This document shows, piece by piece, positions 35,422 to 44,040 of a DNA stretch of 64,000 bases; within the stretch, counting starts at the first letter, position 1; each line of letters begins with the position of its first letter. A model generated the notes under the pieces. The model searched no databases and was not told the DNA's origin. It was given only the letters and a program-made list of their open reading frames with translations. Made by a program: the position numbers and the translations under genes. This stretch comes from Streptomyces sp. 6-11-2 (GTDB lineage: Bacteria > Actinomycetota > Actinomycetes > Streptomycetales > Streptomycetaceae). Location of the stretch: the NCBI RefSeq assembly GCF_006540305.1, contig NZ_BJOR01000001.1:6572001-6636000 (forward strand), written 5' to 3'.

Positions 35422-36777
35422 TCAGAGGTGGTAGGCGTACTCGGTGAACTCCCAGTCGGTGACGTGCCGTCCGAAGCGTTCGACCTCGTCGCGCTTGTAG
35501 GTGAGGTAGGAGGCGGTGAAGTCCTTGCCGAGGACGTCGGTCAGCGCGGTGTCCGCCTCCAGGGCGTCCAGCGCGGCGGACAGGGTGGCCGGGAGCATGG
35601 CGGACCGGTCGGTGTCGTAGCCGTATCCGTCCAGCGGGGCGGGCGGTTCCTCGCCGGCCAGAACGCCGAGCAGGGCGGCGGCCACGGTCCCGGCGATGAG
35701 CAGGTAGGGGTTGGCGCCGGCGTCGCCCAGGCGCAGTTCGAGCCGGGAGCCGGCGCCCCGCTCGGGCGGGATGCGGACCATGGCGCTGCGGTTGTCGAGG
35801 CCCCAGTCGATCAGCCAGGGGGCGAGGGTGTCCGGGCCGAAACGCTTGTAGGAGTTGACCGTCGGATTGGCCAGCGCGGCGAGCGCGGGCGCGTGGGCGA
35901 GGATGCCGGCGACGGCGTGCCGGGCGCTCGCGGACAGGCCGTACGGCGCCGCCGGGTCGTCGAAGACGTTGCCGCCGTCGTCGTCCTCGCAGGACAGGTG
36001 CAGATGGAAGCCGGAGCCTCCCGCGTCGTTGAACGGCTTGGCCATGAAGGTGGCCAGGCGTCCCTCCTTGCGGGCCAGCTCCTTGACCGCCGACTTGAAG
36101 CGGAAGGCCCGGTCGGCGGCCGACAGCGCCTCCGAGTGGGTGAGGTTGATCTCGAACTGGCCCCCGTCGAACTCGTGGTTCCCGCTGCTCACGCCGAGGT
36201 CGGCGGCGCGCAGCAGGCGCAGGGTACGCAGCAGGTGGTTGTCGTCGTCGGCGCGCAGGCCCGCGGTGTAGACGACGCCCCGGGCCTCGCTGTAGCGGCG
36301 CCAGCCGCGCGGGGAGCCGGGCGCGGGCTCGCACAGGAAGTACTCCAGCTCGGGGCCGATCACCGGGTGCAGTCCGTGCGCGCGGCAGCGGTCGAGGACG
36401 GCGCGGAGCAGGTCGCGGGGTGACTCGGGGGCGGGCAGCCCGGTGGCCGGGTCGGTGACGTCGCCCAGACAGCTCGCCACGCCGGGTTCCCAGGGCAGGG
36501 ACACGAGGGTGTCGAGATCCGGTCGTACGCAGATGTCGGGCAGCCCCGCGTCCAGCCCGCCGGCGACCGGGACGACGTCGCCCTGCGGGCTGGTGTGGTA
36601 GACGGCGCGGCAGAAGGCCAGTCCGTGGTCGCAGGCCGAGGGCAGGTGCTCCAGCAGGACGTCCCGGGCGCGGTCGGTGCCGATGAGGTCGGGATAGGTC
36701 ACCCGGACCACGTCGACGCCCTCGGCGGCGAGCCGGTCCTGGTGCCGGCGGACGGATGGGGAGTCGGATGCGCTCAC
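35422..36777 (-). CDS. Glutamine-synthetase-like gamma-glutamyl-amine ligase
   Basis: A 451-residue GS-fold enzyme. Motifs: GPELEYFLCE (metal Glu), NHEFDGGQFEIN, GGSGFHLHLS (nucleotide site), NPTVNSYKRFGP and SRLELRLGDAGANPYL (Arg/Glu of the active site). True GlnA residues for ammonia binding are not conserved in context, and the linkage to a P450, amine-type permease, ALDH and gamma-glutamyl hydrolase points to ATP-dependent attachment of glutamate to an amine. This is as known for PuuA, Streptomyces GlnA3 (polyamines) and GlnA4 (ethanolamine), and the aniline-type ligases. GTG start after GAGGAG. First gene of the leftward unit. Confidence 0.85.
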   Translation of the reverse strand: MSASDSPSVRRHQDRLAAEGVDVVRVTYPDLIGTDRARDVLLEHLPSACDHGLAFCRAVYHTSPQGDVVPVAGGLDAGLPDICVRPDLDTLVSLPWEPGVASCLGDVTDPATGLPAPESPRDLLRAVLDRCRAHGLHPVIGPELEYFLCEPAPGSPRGWRRYSEARGVVYTAGLRADDDNHLLRTLRLLRAADLGVSSGNHEFDGGQFEINLTHSEALSAADRAFRFKSAVKELARKEGRLATFMAKPFNDAGGSGFHLHLSCEDDDGGNVFDDPAAPYGLSASARHAVAGILAHAPALAALANPTVNSYKRFGPDTLAPWLIDWGLDNRSAMVRIPPERGAGSRLELRLGDAGANPYLLIAGTVAAALLGVLAGEEPPAPLDGYGYDTDRSAMLPATLSAALDALEADTALTDVLGKDFTASYLTYKRDEVERFGRHVTDWEFTEYAYHL

Positions 36778-36883
36778 CGGAGTCTCCTCTGGGGAATGTG
36801 GGGCGCTTCCCAGGCCGGAGCGGGCGCTGGGAGAGGGGAAGAGGGGCGGCGCCGCACTGCGGGGAGGAGCAGGGGCCGCTCAA

Positions 36884-36899
36884 CGTTTGGTGCCAAACG
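36884..36899. promoter_or_regulatory. Operator A, CGTTTGG-N2-CCAAACG palindrome
   Basis: CGTTTGGTGCCAAACG is a perfect 7+7 inverted repeat. On the minus strand it follows TTGCGG and CATACC elements spaced like a promoter, so a bound repressor would block the ligase/P450 unit. Similar sequences occur at 36992-37007 and 45043-45058. The remaining bases of 36778-37121 hold no gene. Confidence 0.72.
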
Positions 36900-36963
36900 G
36901 TATGGACCCCCGTCACCTCGCCGCAAGAGGCTGGCCGCAAAAATTTATCCATCCGGATAGCTA

Positions 36964-37007
36964 TTGACCAGGGTCCGGCCGCTTCCTATGTTGTTTGAAG
37001 CCAAACG
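36964..37007 (+). promoter_or_regulatory. Promoter with operator B for the ferredoxin operon
   Basis: TTGACC (36964-36969) and TATGTT (36987-36992) are 17 bases apart, a sigma70-like pair. The palindrome TGTTTGAAGCCAAACG (36992-37007) covers the expected transcription start and matches operator A at 13 of 16 positions. TATCC/GGATA at 36946-36959 is a further small inverted repeat just upstream. Confidence 0.65.
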
Positions 37008-37121
37008 AGTTCGGGGTGCGGTGTCACCCACCCCGTTGGCCGGGGCCCGGCCGCATCCGGTCCGGGCCCCATTCCCTCCCAGCTCCCCCGCCCGACGCCC
37101 TCAGCACCAGGAGGACCGGCC

Positions 37122-37310
37122 ATGAAGGTCGTCGTCGACATGAACAAGTGCCAGGACCACGGTCAGTGCGTCTTCGCCGCCCCCGACGTCTTCAGCTTCG
37201 ACGACACCGGCCGTCTGGCCTACGTCGGCGACCCCGACGACGCGCTGCGCGACGAGGTCGAGGAGGCCGCCGACGTCTGCCCGCTCCAGGCCATCCGGAT
37301 CGAGGACTGA
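37122..37310 (+). CDS. [3Fe-4S]-type ferredoxin
   Basis: A 62-residue electron carrier with three cluster cysteines: Cys10 and Cys16 (CQDHGQC) and Cys53 (DVCPLQAI). The residue at the fourth position is His, as in P450-associated [3Fe-4S] ferredoxins. ATG after AGGAGGACC. Three bases before the reductase gene, so reductase, ferredoxin and P450 form a complete class I monooxygenase system. Confidence 0.94.
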   Translation: MKVVVDMNKCQDHGQCVFAAPDVFSFDDTGRLAYVGDPDDALRDEVEEAADVCPLQAIRIED

Positions 37311-37313
37311 GCC

Positions 37314-38522
37314 GTGCGCGCACCCGTCGTCGTGGCCGGCGCCTCCATGGCCGGTCTGCGTGCCGCCGAACAGCTCCGGGCCGCCGGATACTCCGGCCCG
37401 ATCACCCTGGTCGGCGAGGAACCCCACATGCCCTACAACCGGCCGCCGCTGTCCAAGGAGGTCCTGGCCGGCAAGGCGGCCTTCGAGTCGCTGGCCTTCA
37501 GGCCCCGTGCCGCGGTCGCCGACGCCGAATGGCGCCTGGGCACCAGGGTCGTCGCCGCCGACCTCGACCGCCGCCTCGTCGAACTCGACGACGGCGAGAC
37601 CCTCTCCTACTCTGGACTCGTCGTCGCCACCGGGATGCGGCCCCGCCGCCTGCGCTGCCCCGGACCCCTGCGCGGACGGCACACCGTGCGAACGATCGAC
37701 GACGCCCGCGAGCTGCGCGCGGCTCTGATCCGCCCGGGCGCCCGGGTGGTCGTGGTGGGCGCGGGCTTCATCGGCTGCGAGGTCGCCGCCACCGCCGTCG
37801 CCCTCGGCGCCGCCGAGGTGACCGTCGTGGACCCGCTGCCCCTGCCCATGGCCGCACCGCTCGGCGAACTGCTCGCCGGGGCCCTGCTGAAACGGCACGA
37901 GGAACGCGGAGTGCGCTTCGCGCTCGGCACCGGTGTGGCCGGCTTCGAGGGCGCGGACCAGGTCACCGGCGTGCTGCTCGGCGACGGGACCGTGCTCCCC
38001 GCGGACGTCGTGGTGGAGTCGGTCGGATCGGTCGCCAACACCGAATGGCTCGACGGCAACGGCCTCGACCTCACCGACGGGGTGCTCACCGACGAGCACC
38101 TGCGCGTCGGTTCATGCCCCGAGGTGGTGGCGGTCGGCGACGTCGCCCGTTTCCCCAACGCCCGCTACGACGGCGTACCCCGCCGCGTCGAGCACTGGTC
38201 GATCCCCACCGACACCGCCAAGCACGCCGCCCGCGTGCTCGCCGCCCGCCTTGACGGCACCGACGCCCGCCTCGACGCGTTCGCGCCGCTGCCCACCTTC
38301 TGGAGCGACCAGCACGACTTCCGCCTCCAGTCCTTCGGCGCGCCCGGGCTCGGCCTCGGCGACGTACGGATCCTCGACGGCGACCCGGAGGGGGACGTGC
38401 TCGCCGGCTACCACACCGGCGGCCGCCTCGTCGGCGTCGTCGCCCTCGGCGGTCAGGCCGCGGCGGCCGCCGCGGCCCGCCACCGCGCGGAACTGCTCAA
38501 GCTGCCCGCCCTCACCGCGTAA
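37314..38522 (+). CDS. Ferredoxin reductase, FAD/NAD-dependent
   Basis: A 402-residue putidaredoxin-reductase-type flavoprotein that passes electrons from NAD(P)H to the neighbouring ferredoxin. FAD site VVVAGASMAGLRAAEQLRAA at the N-terminus, MPYNRPPLSKE typical of the family, VVATGMRPRRLRC, NAD site RVVVVGAGFIGCEVAATAVA about residue 145, and second FAD motif VVAVGDVARF. GTG start three bases after the ferredoxin stop. Confidence 0.95.
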   Translation: MRAPVVVAGASMAGLRAAEQLRAAGYSGPITLVGEEPHMPYNRPPLSKEVLAGKAAFESLAFRPRAAVADAEWRLGTRVVAADLDRRLVELDDGETLSYSGLVVATGMRPRRLRCPGPLRGRHTVRTIDDARELRAALIRPGARVVVVGAGFIGCEVAATAVALGAAEVTVVDPLPLPMAAPLGELLAGALLKRHEERGVRFALGTGVAGFEGADQVTGVLLGDGTVLPADVVVESVGSVANTEWLDGNGLDLTDGVLTDEHLRVGSCPEVVAVGDVARFPNARYDGVPRRVEHWSIPTDTAKHAARVLAARLDGTDARLDAFAPLPTFWSDQHDFRLQSFGAPGLGLGDVRILDGDPEGDVLAGYHTGGRLVGVVALGGQAAAAAAARHRAELLKLPALTA

Positions 38523-38534
38523 GGAACGCCTGCC

Positions 38535-39341
38535 ATGACCACCGTCCGCGGATTCTTCCACCCCAAGACGGCGACGGGCGCCTCGTCGCTGATCCCCTCC
38601 CCGCCGTGGCACTACTCCGGCGACCTGCTCACTGTCGAGTACCGCACCGACCCGGCACGCGTGCGCGAACTGCTGCCCGAGCCGCTGGAACTCGCCGACG
38701 ACGACCCCGGCGCCGTGGCGCTGATCTGGGCGGACTGGCAGTCCTGCGCCGCTTCCGGCGAAGAGCTGCTCGACCCGGTGCGCGCCCAGTACAAGGAGGC
38801 CTTCGCCGTTGTCCGCTGCACGTATCGCGGGCAGACGTACACGCGGTGCGTCCACATCTGGGTCGACAAGGACTTCGCCATCGCCCGCGGGCTGCACCAG
38901 GGCTACCCGAAGAAGTTCGGCTCCATCCACCAGACCCGCCCGCACCCCTACGGGCCGGCCCCGCGGATCGAGGCGGGCGCCCGCTTCGGCGCGACGCTCG
39001 CCGCCGCCGACCGCCGTATCGCCCAGGCCGTGGTCACCCTGCGCGAGCCGTCCGACACCAACGGCTTCGTCAACGGCCACCCCATGGCCCACCACCGCTG
39101 GCTGCCGTCCGTCGAGAAGGGCAAGGGCCTCGCCCTGGACGAGCTGATCGAGTCCGGCGCCGCCTCCTTCGAGGGCGGGCAGCCGTGGGTCGGCGAAGCC
39201 GATCTGGAGCTGTTCGAGGCGCCCACCGAGGAACTGGCCCGGCTGGAGGTGCGCGAGCCCATCGCCGCGTACTACCGCCAGGTCGGCGTGGTGTGGGACG
39301 GCGGCCGCCTGCTGGAGTCCGGCACGTCCGGAGCCGAGTGA
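38535..39341 (+). CDS. Acetoacetate decarboxylase-family protein
   Basis: A 268-residue protein of the ADC fold. The segment IARGLHQGYPKKFGSIHQTR carries adjacent Lys residues, as at the Schiff-base site of acetoacetate decarboxylase, and EYRTDPARVRELLPEPLEL opens the family's N-terminal strands. ADC-fold enzymes decarboxylate beta-keto acids or do related aldol/dehydration chemistry. Between the P450 redox genes and the ring-cleavage genes it could decarboxylate or isomerise a ring-fission product. Role inferred from position only. Confidence 0.82.
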   Translation: MTTVRGFFHPKTATGASSLIPSPPWHYSGDLLTVEYRTDPARVRELLPEPLELADDDPGAVALIWADWQSCAASGEELLDPVRAQYKEAFAVVRCTYRGQTYTRCVHIWVDKDFAIARGLHQGYPKKFGSIHQTRPHPYGPAPRIEAGARFGATLAAADRRIAQAVVTLREPSDTNGFVNGHPMAHHRWLPSVEKGKGLALDELIESGAASFEGGQPWVGEADLELFEAPTEELARLEVREPIAAYYRQVGVVWDGGRLLESGTSGAE

Positions 39342-39375
39342 CGCACCCGCAGACGAGACACCCTGGAGACCGGAC

Positions 39376-40842
39376 ATGACCGACACCCACACCATCACCG
39401 TCGCCTCAGTCGCCGTCGACACCCGGCACTGGATCGGCGGCGAACGCGTCGCCTCCGCGGGCACCTTCACCGACGTCTCGCCCATCGACGGCGCCGCGCT
39501 CGGCGAGATCTCCCGCGGTACCGCGAGCGAGGCCGCCGCGGCCGTGGCCGCCGCCAAGGCCGCCTTCCCCGCCTGGGCCGCCACCCCGCCCGCCGAACGC
39601 GCCCGCCTCCTGCACGCCATCGCCGACGGCGTGGAGAAGCGGCTCGAAGATCTCGCGATCGTCGAGACCACCGACAACGGCGCCCTGCTGCGCTCCCACC
39701 GCCGCGGTGTCATGCCGCGCGTCGCGCACAACTTCCGCTTCTTCGCCGACTGGCTGCTCCGGCTCGGCCGCGAGGACTTCGAGACTCGCGGCCACACCAA
39801 CCACGTCAGCTGGGACCCGGCCGGCCCCTGCGTGCTGATCACGCCGTGGAACGCGCCGCTGATGCTGGCCACCTGGAAGGTCGCCCCGGCCCTCGCCGCC
39901 GGCAACACGGTGATCCTGAAGCCCGCCGAGTGGTCCCCGCTGACCGCCTCGCTGCTCGCCGACATCGCCGCCGAGGCCGGGCTCCCGGCCGGCGTCCTCA
40001 ACGTCGTCCAGGGCCTCGGCTCGGAGATCGGCGACGCGCTCACCTCGCATCCGGACGTGCGCCGGATCAGCTTCACGGGCTCCGTCCCGACGGCCAGGCG
40101 CATCTCCGCGTCGGCCGCCGCGAACCTCACCCCGCTCAGCCTCGAACTCGGCGGCAAGTCCCCGCTGCTGGTGTTCGCCGACGCCGACCTCGACCTCGCC
40201 GTGGACCTCGCGGTGGAGCAGTACGACAACGCCGGCCAGGTCTGCCTGGCGGGCACCCGGCTGCTGGTGGAGGAGTCGATCGCCGAGGAGTTCACCCGTC
40301 GCTTCAGGGAGAAGGCCTCCCGGCTGGTGCAGGGCGACCCGCGCGACGAGGCCACCGACATCGGCCCCAACATCCACCCCCGCCAGCTGGAGAAGATAGA
40401 CGGCTTCGTGCGGCGGGCGCTCGCGGCCGGGGCCCGGGCCGTCATCGGCGGCCACCGGAAGGACGACCGGTTCTACGCACCGACGCTGCTGACCGACGTC
40501 GCCCAGGACTCGGAGATCGTGCAGGAGGAGGTCTTCGGCCCCGTGCTGACCCTCCAGACCTTCGGCACCGAGGAAGAGGCCGTCCGCCTCGCCAACGACA
40601 CCCGCTTCGGCCTGGCCGCCACCCTCACCACCGGCGACCACGAGCGCGCCGAACGCGTCACCGCGCGGCTCGTCGCCGGCACCGTCTGGGTCAACTGCTT
40701 CTTCGTCCGCGACCTCCAGGCCCCCTTCGGCGGCTCCCGCCACTCCGGCGTCGGCCGGGAGGGCGGCACCTGGAGCTTCGACTTCTACTGCGACCTGAAG
40801 AACACCGTCACCGCCCCGGAGGGATGGAAGGACCATGGGTGA
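39376..40842 (+). CDS. Aldehyde dehydrogenase, CHMS-dehydrogenase-like
   Basis: A 488-residue NAD(P)-dependent dehydrogenase. Cofactor loop TPWNAPLMLATWKVAPALAA with KPAEWSP, FTGS at the nucleotide end, catalytic Glu in LELGGKSP and nucleophile Cys in NAGQVCLAGTRLL. Beside an extradiol dioxygenase and a FAH-family enzyme it most resembles, by context, 5-carboxymethyl-2-hydroxymuconate semialdehyde dehydrogenase (HpaE/HpcC). Its 3' end overlaps the dioxygenase start by eight bases. Confidence 0.92.
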   Translation: MTDTHTITVASVAVDTRHWIGGERVASAGTFTDVSPIDGAALGEISRGTASEAAAAVAAAKAAFPAWAATPPAERARLLHAIADGVEKRLEDLAIVETTDNGALLRSHRRGVMPRVAHNFRFFADWLLRLGREDFETRGHTNHVSWDPAGPCVLITPWNAPLMLATWKVAPALAAGNTVILKPAEWSPLTASLLADIAAEAGLPAGVLNVVQGLGSEIGDALTSHPDVRRISFTGSVPTARRISASAAANLTPLSLELGGKSPLLVFADADLDLAVDLAVEQYDNAGQVCLAGTRLLVEESIAEEFTRRFREKASRLVQGDPRDEATDIGPNIHPRQLEKIDGFVRRALAAGARAVIGGHRKDDRFYAPTLLTDVAQDSEIVQEEVFGPVLTLQTFGTEEEAVRLANDTRFGLAATLTTGDHERAERVTARLVAGTVWVNCFFVRDLQAPFGGSRHSGVGREGGTWSFDFYCDLKNTVTAPEGWKDHG

Positions 40843-41770
40843 GATCGTCGGGGCGGGGCTGCTCGCCCACGTCCCCACCGTCGTACTGCCGAAAGAGACG
40901 CGGCTGGAGCTGAACGAGGGCAAGGAGATCACCCTCGTCACCGGCCTCCAGCAGCTGCGCGAGGACGTCTTCGCACGTGATGACGCCCACGCATACGACA
41001 CTGTGGTGGTCCTGGACTCCCACTGGGCGACCACCGTCGAGTTCGTCGTCACCGCCCAGCACCGGCGCGCGGGCCTGTTCACCTCCGAGGAGCTGCCGCG
41101 CGGCATGTGCCGGATGCCCTTCGACTTCCCCGGCGACCCCGAACTCGCGCGGAACATCGCTTCGTTCGCCGACAAGCACGGCACCTGGATCACGGCGATC
41201 GACGACGAGTACCTGCCGATCTACTACGCCACCATCAACCTGTGGAAGTTCCTCGGCGAGGGACTGCCCGACAAGCGGTGGGTGACCATCGGCGTCTGCC
41301 AGACCGGCGACATGGAGGACCACCTGCGCCTCGGCCGCGCCCTCGCCGACGGCATCGCCGCCACCCCCGGCCGCCGGGTCCTGCTCATCGCCTCCGGTGC
41401 CCTGTCGCACACCTTCTGGCCGCTGCGCGAGCTGCGCGACCACGAAGCCAGCGACCCGGCCCACATCTTCACGCCCGAGGCCCGCGAGGCGGACCACGAG
41501 CGCATCGCCTGGTTCAAGAAGGGCCGCCACGACAGGGTCCTCGACACCATGGACGAGTTCTGGAGGTACAAGCCCGAGGCGAAGTTCTTCCACTACCTGA
41601 TGATGGCCGGCGCGCTCGGCGAGCGGGCCTGCGTCGCCAGGGCCCGCCAGTACGGCGAGTACGAGAACTCCATCGGCACCGGCCAAGTCCACCTGTGGTT
41701 CGACCGCCCGGCCGAGGGCTGGACCGGCAGCGGTCCGCCCACGTCCACCGCCCCGCACCCGACCGCCTAG
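40835..41770 (+). CDS. Class III extradiol ring-cleavage dioxygenase (HpcB/HpaD-like)
   Basis: A 311-residue LigB-superfamily protein. The opening VGAGLLAHVPTVVLPKE contains the first iron His; DTVVVLDSHWATTVEFVVTA holds the second (SHW); LIASGALSHTFWPLRELR gives the SGxLSH catalytic region; and FHYLMMAGALGERA and SIGTGQVHLWF match the end of homoprotocatechuate 2,3-dioxygenases. These enzymes cleave catechols next to the hydroxyls using Fe(II). The exact catechol is unknown. Start ATG overlaps the ALDH gene. Confidence 0.88.
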   Translation: MGEIVGAGLLAHVPTVVLPKETRLELNEGKEITLVTGLQQLREDVFARDDAHAYDTVVVLDSHWATTVEFVVTAQHRRAGLFTSEELPRGMCRMPFDFPGDPELARNIASFADKHGTWITAIDDEYLPIYYATINLWKFLGEGLPDKRWVTIGVCQTGDMEDHLRLGRALADGIAATPGRRVLLIASGALSHTFWPLRELRDHEASDPAHIFTPEAREADHERIAWFKKGRHDRVLDTMDEFWRYKPEAKFFHYLMMAGALGERACVARARQYGEYENSIGTGQVHLWFDRPAEGWTGSGPPTSTAPHPTA

Positions 41771-41781
41771 AAAGGCCCCTC

Positions 41782-42627
41782 ATGCCCGAGTACCGCCGCA
41801 TCCTGCTCGACGGTGCCGCCGTCCAGGTCACCGTCGACGCGGACGAACTGATCGCCGGGGACGGCCGCCGCGTCAAGACCGACGACGCGCAGCACCTGCC
41901 CCCGGTGGTCCCCTCCAAAGTCATCGCCGTCCACCTCAACCACCGCAGCCGGGTGGACGAGTTCCGGATCGGCCTGCCCGACACCCCGACGTACTTCCAC
42001 AAGCCGACCTCCGCCCTCAACTCCCACAAGGGCGCGATCGTGCGCCCCGAGGGCTGCAAGTGGCTCAACTACGAGGGCGAGGTCGCCATCGTCATCGGCA
42101 GGACGGCGCGCAACATCTCGCCGGCCGAGGCGGGGGAGTACATCGCCGGGTACACCGTCGCCAACGACTACGGCCTGCACGACTTCCGCGACACCGACGC
42201 CGGTTCCATGCTGCGCGTCAAGGGCTCCGACACCCTCTGCCCGCTCGGCCCCGGCCTCGTCACCGACTGGGACTTCCACGGCAAGCGGCTGCGGACCTAC
42301 GTCAACGGCGAAGTCGTCCAGGACGGCTCGACCGACGAGATGACCTGGGACATGCACTACCTGGTCGCGGACATCGCCCGCACCATCACCCTCCACCCCG
42401 GTGACGTGCTGCTCTCCGGCACCCCCGCCAACTCGCGTCCCGTCCGGCCGGGCGACGTCGTCGAGGTCGAGGTCGAGGGACTGGGCCGGCTCACCAACCA
42501 CGTCGTCACCGGCCCGACCCCGATCCGGACCGACGTCGGCGCCCAGCCCACCGAGTCCGAGGAGGTGCTGTCCACCGCGCTCGGCGGCGACTGGGAATTC
42601 CGTGGCATCCGCCCACCACGCCGCTGA
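41782..42627 (+). CDS. Fumarylacetoacetate hydrolase-family enzyme (HpaG/HpcE-like)
   Basis: A 281-residue FAH-fold enzyme. Metal-site residues appear in EGEVAIVIGRTARN and the following GYTVANDYGLHDFRDTDAGS MLRVKGSDTLCPLGPG. The C-terminal motif GDVLLSGTPANSRPVRPGDV is diagnostic. In homoprotocatechuate degradation this family does the decarboxylation/isomerisation after semialdehyde oxidation. Last gene of the rightward operon, 11 bases after the dioxygenase. The TnpB insertion begins about 30 bases downstream. Confidence 0.9.
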   Translation: MPEYRRILLDGAAVQVTVDADELIAGDGRRVKTDDAQHLPPVVPSKVIAVHLNHRSRVDEFRIGLPDTPTYFHKPTSALNSHKGAIVRPEGCKWLNYEGEVAIVIGRTARNISPAEAGEYIAGYTVANDYGLHDFRDTDAGSMLRVKGSDTLCPLGPGLVTDWDFHGKRLRTYVNGEVVQDGSTDEMTWDMHYLVADIARTITLHPGDVLLSGTPANSRPVRPGDVVEVEVEGLGRLTNHVVTGPTPIRTDVGAQPTESEEVLSTALGGDWEFRGIRPPRR

Positions 42628-42655
42628 ACGGCCCGTGCTCGATAGGGTCGGTGCC

Positions 42656-44022
42656 TTGACTTCTCCCCCTCCTGAAGGAGGGGGATTCTCACGGCTCGCG
42701 CTGTGAGGTTTTCTGCTTCGTCGCCGACTGCCCGTCCGGAGTTCTCCGTTGAGGTCTTACACCGGCTCCACAGACCGACGCCGCCAGCCCGGCGGCCAGG
42801 AGGTTCTTCGCCGCGTTCGCGTCCCGGTCATGGGTCGTCCCGCAGGCGCACGTCCAGGTACGGACGCTCAGCGGCATGCTCTCGGCGAGAGCGCCGCAGG
42901 CGGAGCACAGCCTGGAGGACGGGAAGAAGCGGTCGACCGCGATCACTTCCCGCCCGTACCAGGCGGCCTTGTACTCCAGAAGGCTCCTGAACTGAGACCA
43001 TGCCGCATCACTGATGGCGCGGGCCAGGCTCCGGTTCTTGACCATGTTGCGCACGGTGAGGTCCTCGATCACGAGCGTTTGGTTTTCACACACGAGTCGA
43101 GTGGTCAGCTTGTGCAGGTGATCACGCCTGCGGTCGGTGATCCGGGCGTGGATCCTCGCGACCTTCAGCCGGGCTTTGCACCGGTTGGCGCCGTCGCCCC
43201 TGGCCTTGCGGGACAGCTCCCGCTGGGCCCTGGCCAGGCGGGCGCGGTCCTTGCGTTCGTGCCTCGGGTTGGCGATCTTCTCACCGGTCGAGAGGGTCAG
43301 CAGGTGGTCCAGTCCCACGTCGATCCCGACCGCCGCGTCCGCAGCCGGCAGCGGGCGCACGCTGGGGTCCTCGCACAGCATCGACACGAACCAGCGCCCC
43401 GCGCTGTCCTGGGAGACGGTCACCGTGGACGGGGATGCGCCCTCAGGCAGGGGCCGGGACCAGACGATGTCCAGCGGCCGGTCCATCTTGGCCAGCGTCA
43501 GCTGCCCGTCCCGGATCCGGAACCCGCTGGTGGTGTACTCCGCGCTCCTGCACGACTTCTTGCGCGACTTGAACCGCGGGTACTTGGCCCGCTTGCCGAA
43601 GAAGCCTGTGAACGCCGCCTGCAAGTGTCGCAGCGCCTGCTGAAGCGGCACCGCGGACACCTCGCCCAAGTAGGCCAGTTCCTCGGTCTTCTTCCATTCA
43701 GTCAGCATCGCCGACGTCTGGTTGTAGTTGACCCGCTCCTGCCGCGCCCACGCCTCGGTACGGGCCGCGAGTGCCATGTTGTAGACCTTGCGCACACAGC
43801 CGAACGTGCGCGACAGCTCGGCTGCCTGCGCATCGGTCGGATAGAAGCGGTACTTGAACGCCCGCTTCACCTGAATGGCCGTCATACCTCACAAACTATC
43901 AAATCAGCCTGTGACGATCTGCTGGTATCCGGCTGGTGGACAACGAATCGCCCAGCGGCGATTCGCCATTCCCTGCCCTGCTCCGCAGGAGTCCGATTCC
44001 TCCCCTGCCTGAAGGCGGGGGT
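42656..44022 (-). mobile_element. IS1341-type (IS200/IS605 group) TnpB element
   Basis: A tnpB gene framed by two hairpins with the same TGAA loop. The right end is TCCCCCTCC/GGAGGGGGA at 42664-42685, followed outward by TTGAC (TCAA on the element strand). The left end is CCCCTGCC/GGCGGGGG at 44002-44021. No tnpA is present, so movement would depend on a partner. The right-end segment and the last part of tnpB are where an omega (reRNA) guide RNA is expected, with the guide read from minus-strand flank starting near 42655. Confidence 0.7.
42689..43885 (-). CDS. tnpB: TnpB RNA-guided nuclease (OrfB)
   Basis: A 398-residue transposon-encoded nuclease, ancestor-type of Cas12. N-terminal AFKYRFYPTDAQAAELSRTF GCVRKVYN is the usual TnpB opening. 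RuvC acidic residues are Asp189 (GIDVGLDH), Glu274 (LVIEDLTV) and Asp355 (THDRDANAAKN), all present. The zinc finger has CSACG (327, 330) and CACG (346, 348). It appears intact. It sits between the FAH-family gene and the tetR gene of the catabolic cluster, on the opposite strand to both. Confidence 0.93.
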   Translation of the reverse strand: MTAIQVKRAFKYRFYPTDAQAAELSRTFGCVRKVYNMALAARTEAWARQERVNYNQTSAMLTEWKKTEELAYLGEVSAVPLQQALRHLQAAFTGFFGKRAKYPRFKSRKKSCRSAEYTTSGFRIRDGQLTLAKMDRPLDIVWSRPLPEGASPSTVTVSQDSAGRWFVSMLCEDPSVRPLPAADAAVGIDVGLDHLLTLSTGEKIANPRHERKDRARLARAQRELSRKARGDGANRCKARLKVARIHARITDRRRDHLHKLTTRLVCENQTLVIEDLTVRNMVKNRSLARAISDAAWSQFRSLLEYKAAWYGREVIAVDRFFPSSRLCSACGALAESMPLSVRTWTCACGTTHDRDANAAKNLLAAGLAASVCGAGVRPQRRTPDGQSATKQKTSQREP

Positions 44023-44040
44023 TTCCTCGGAGGTACCTCG

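Noticed and set aside
35330..36952. Extending the P450 upstream through the open frame that continues to 36952
   Set aside because: The extra sequence is Arg/Pro-rich and antisense-like in content, and overlaps the GS-like gene in another frame. The ATG at 35329 gives a standard P450 length.
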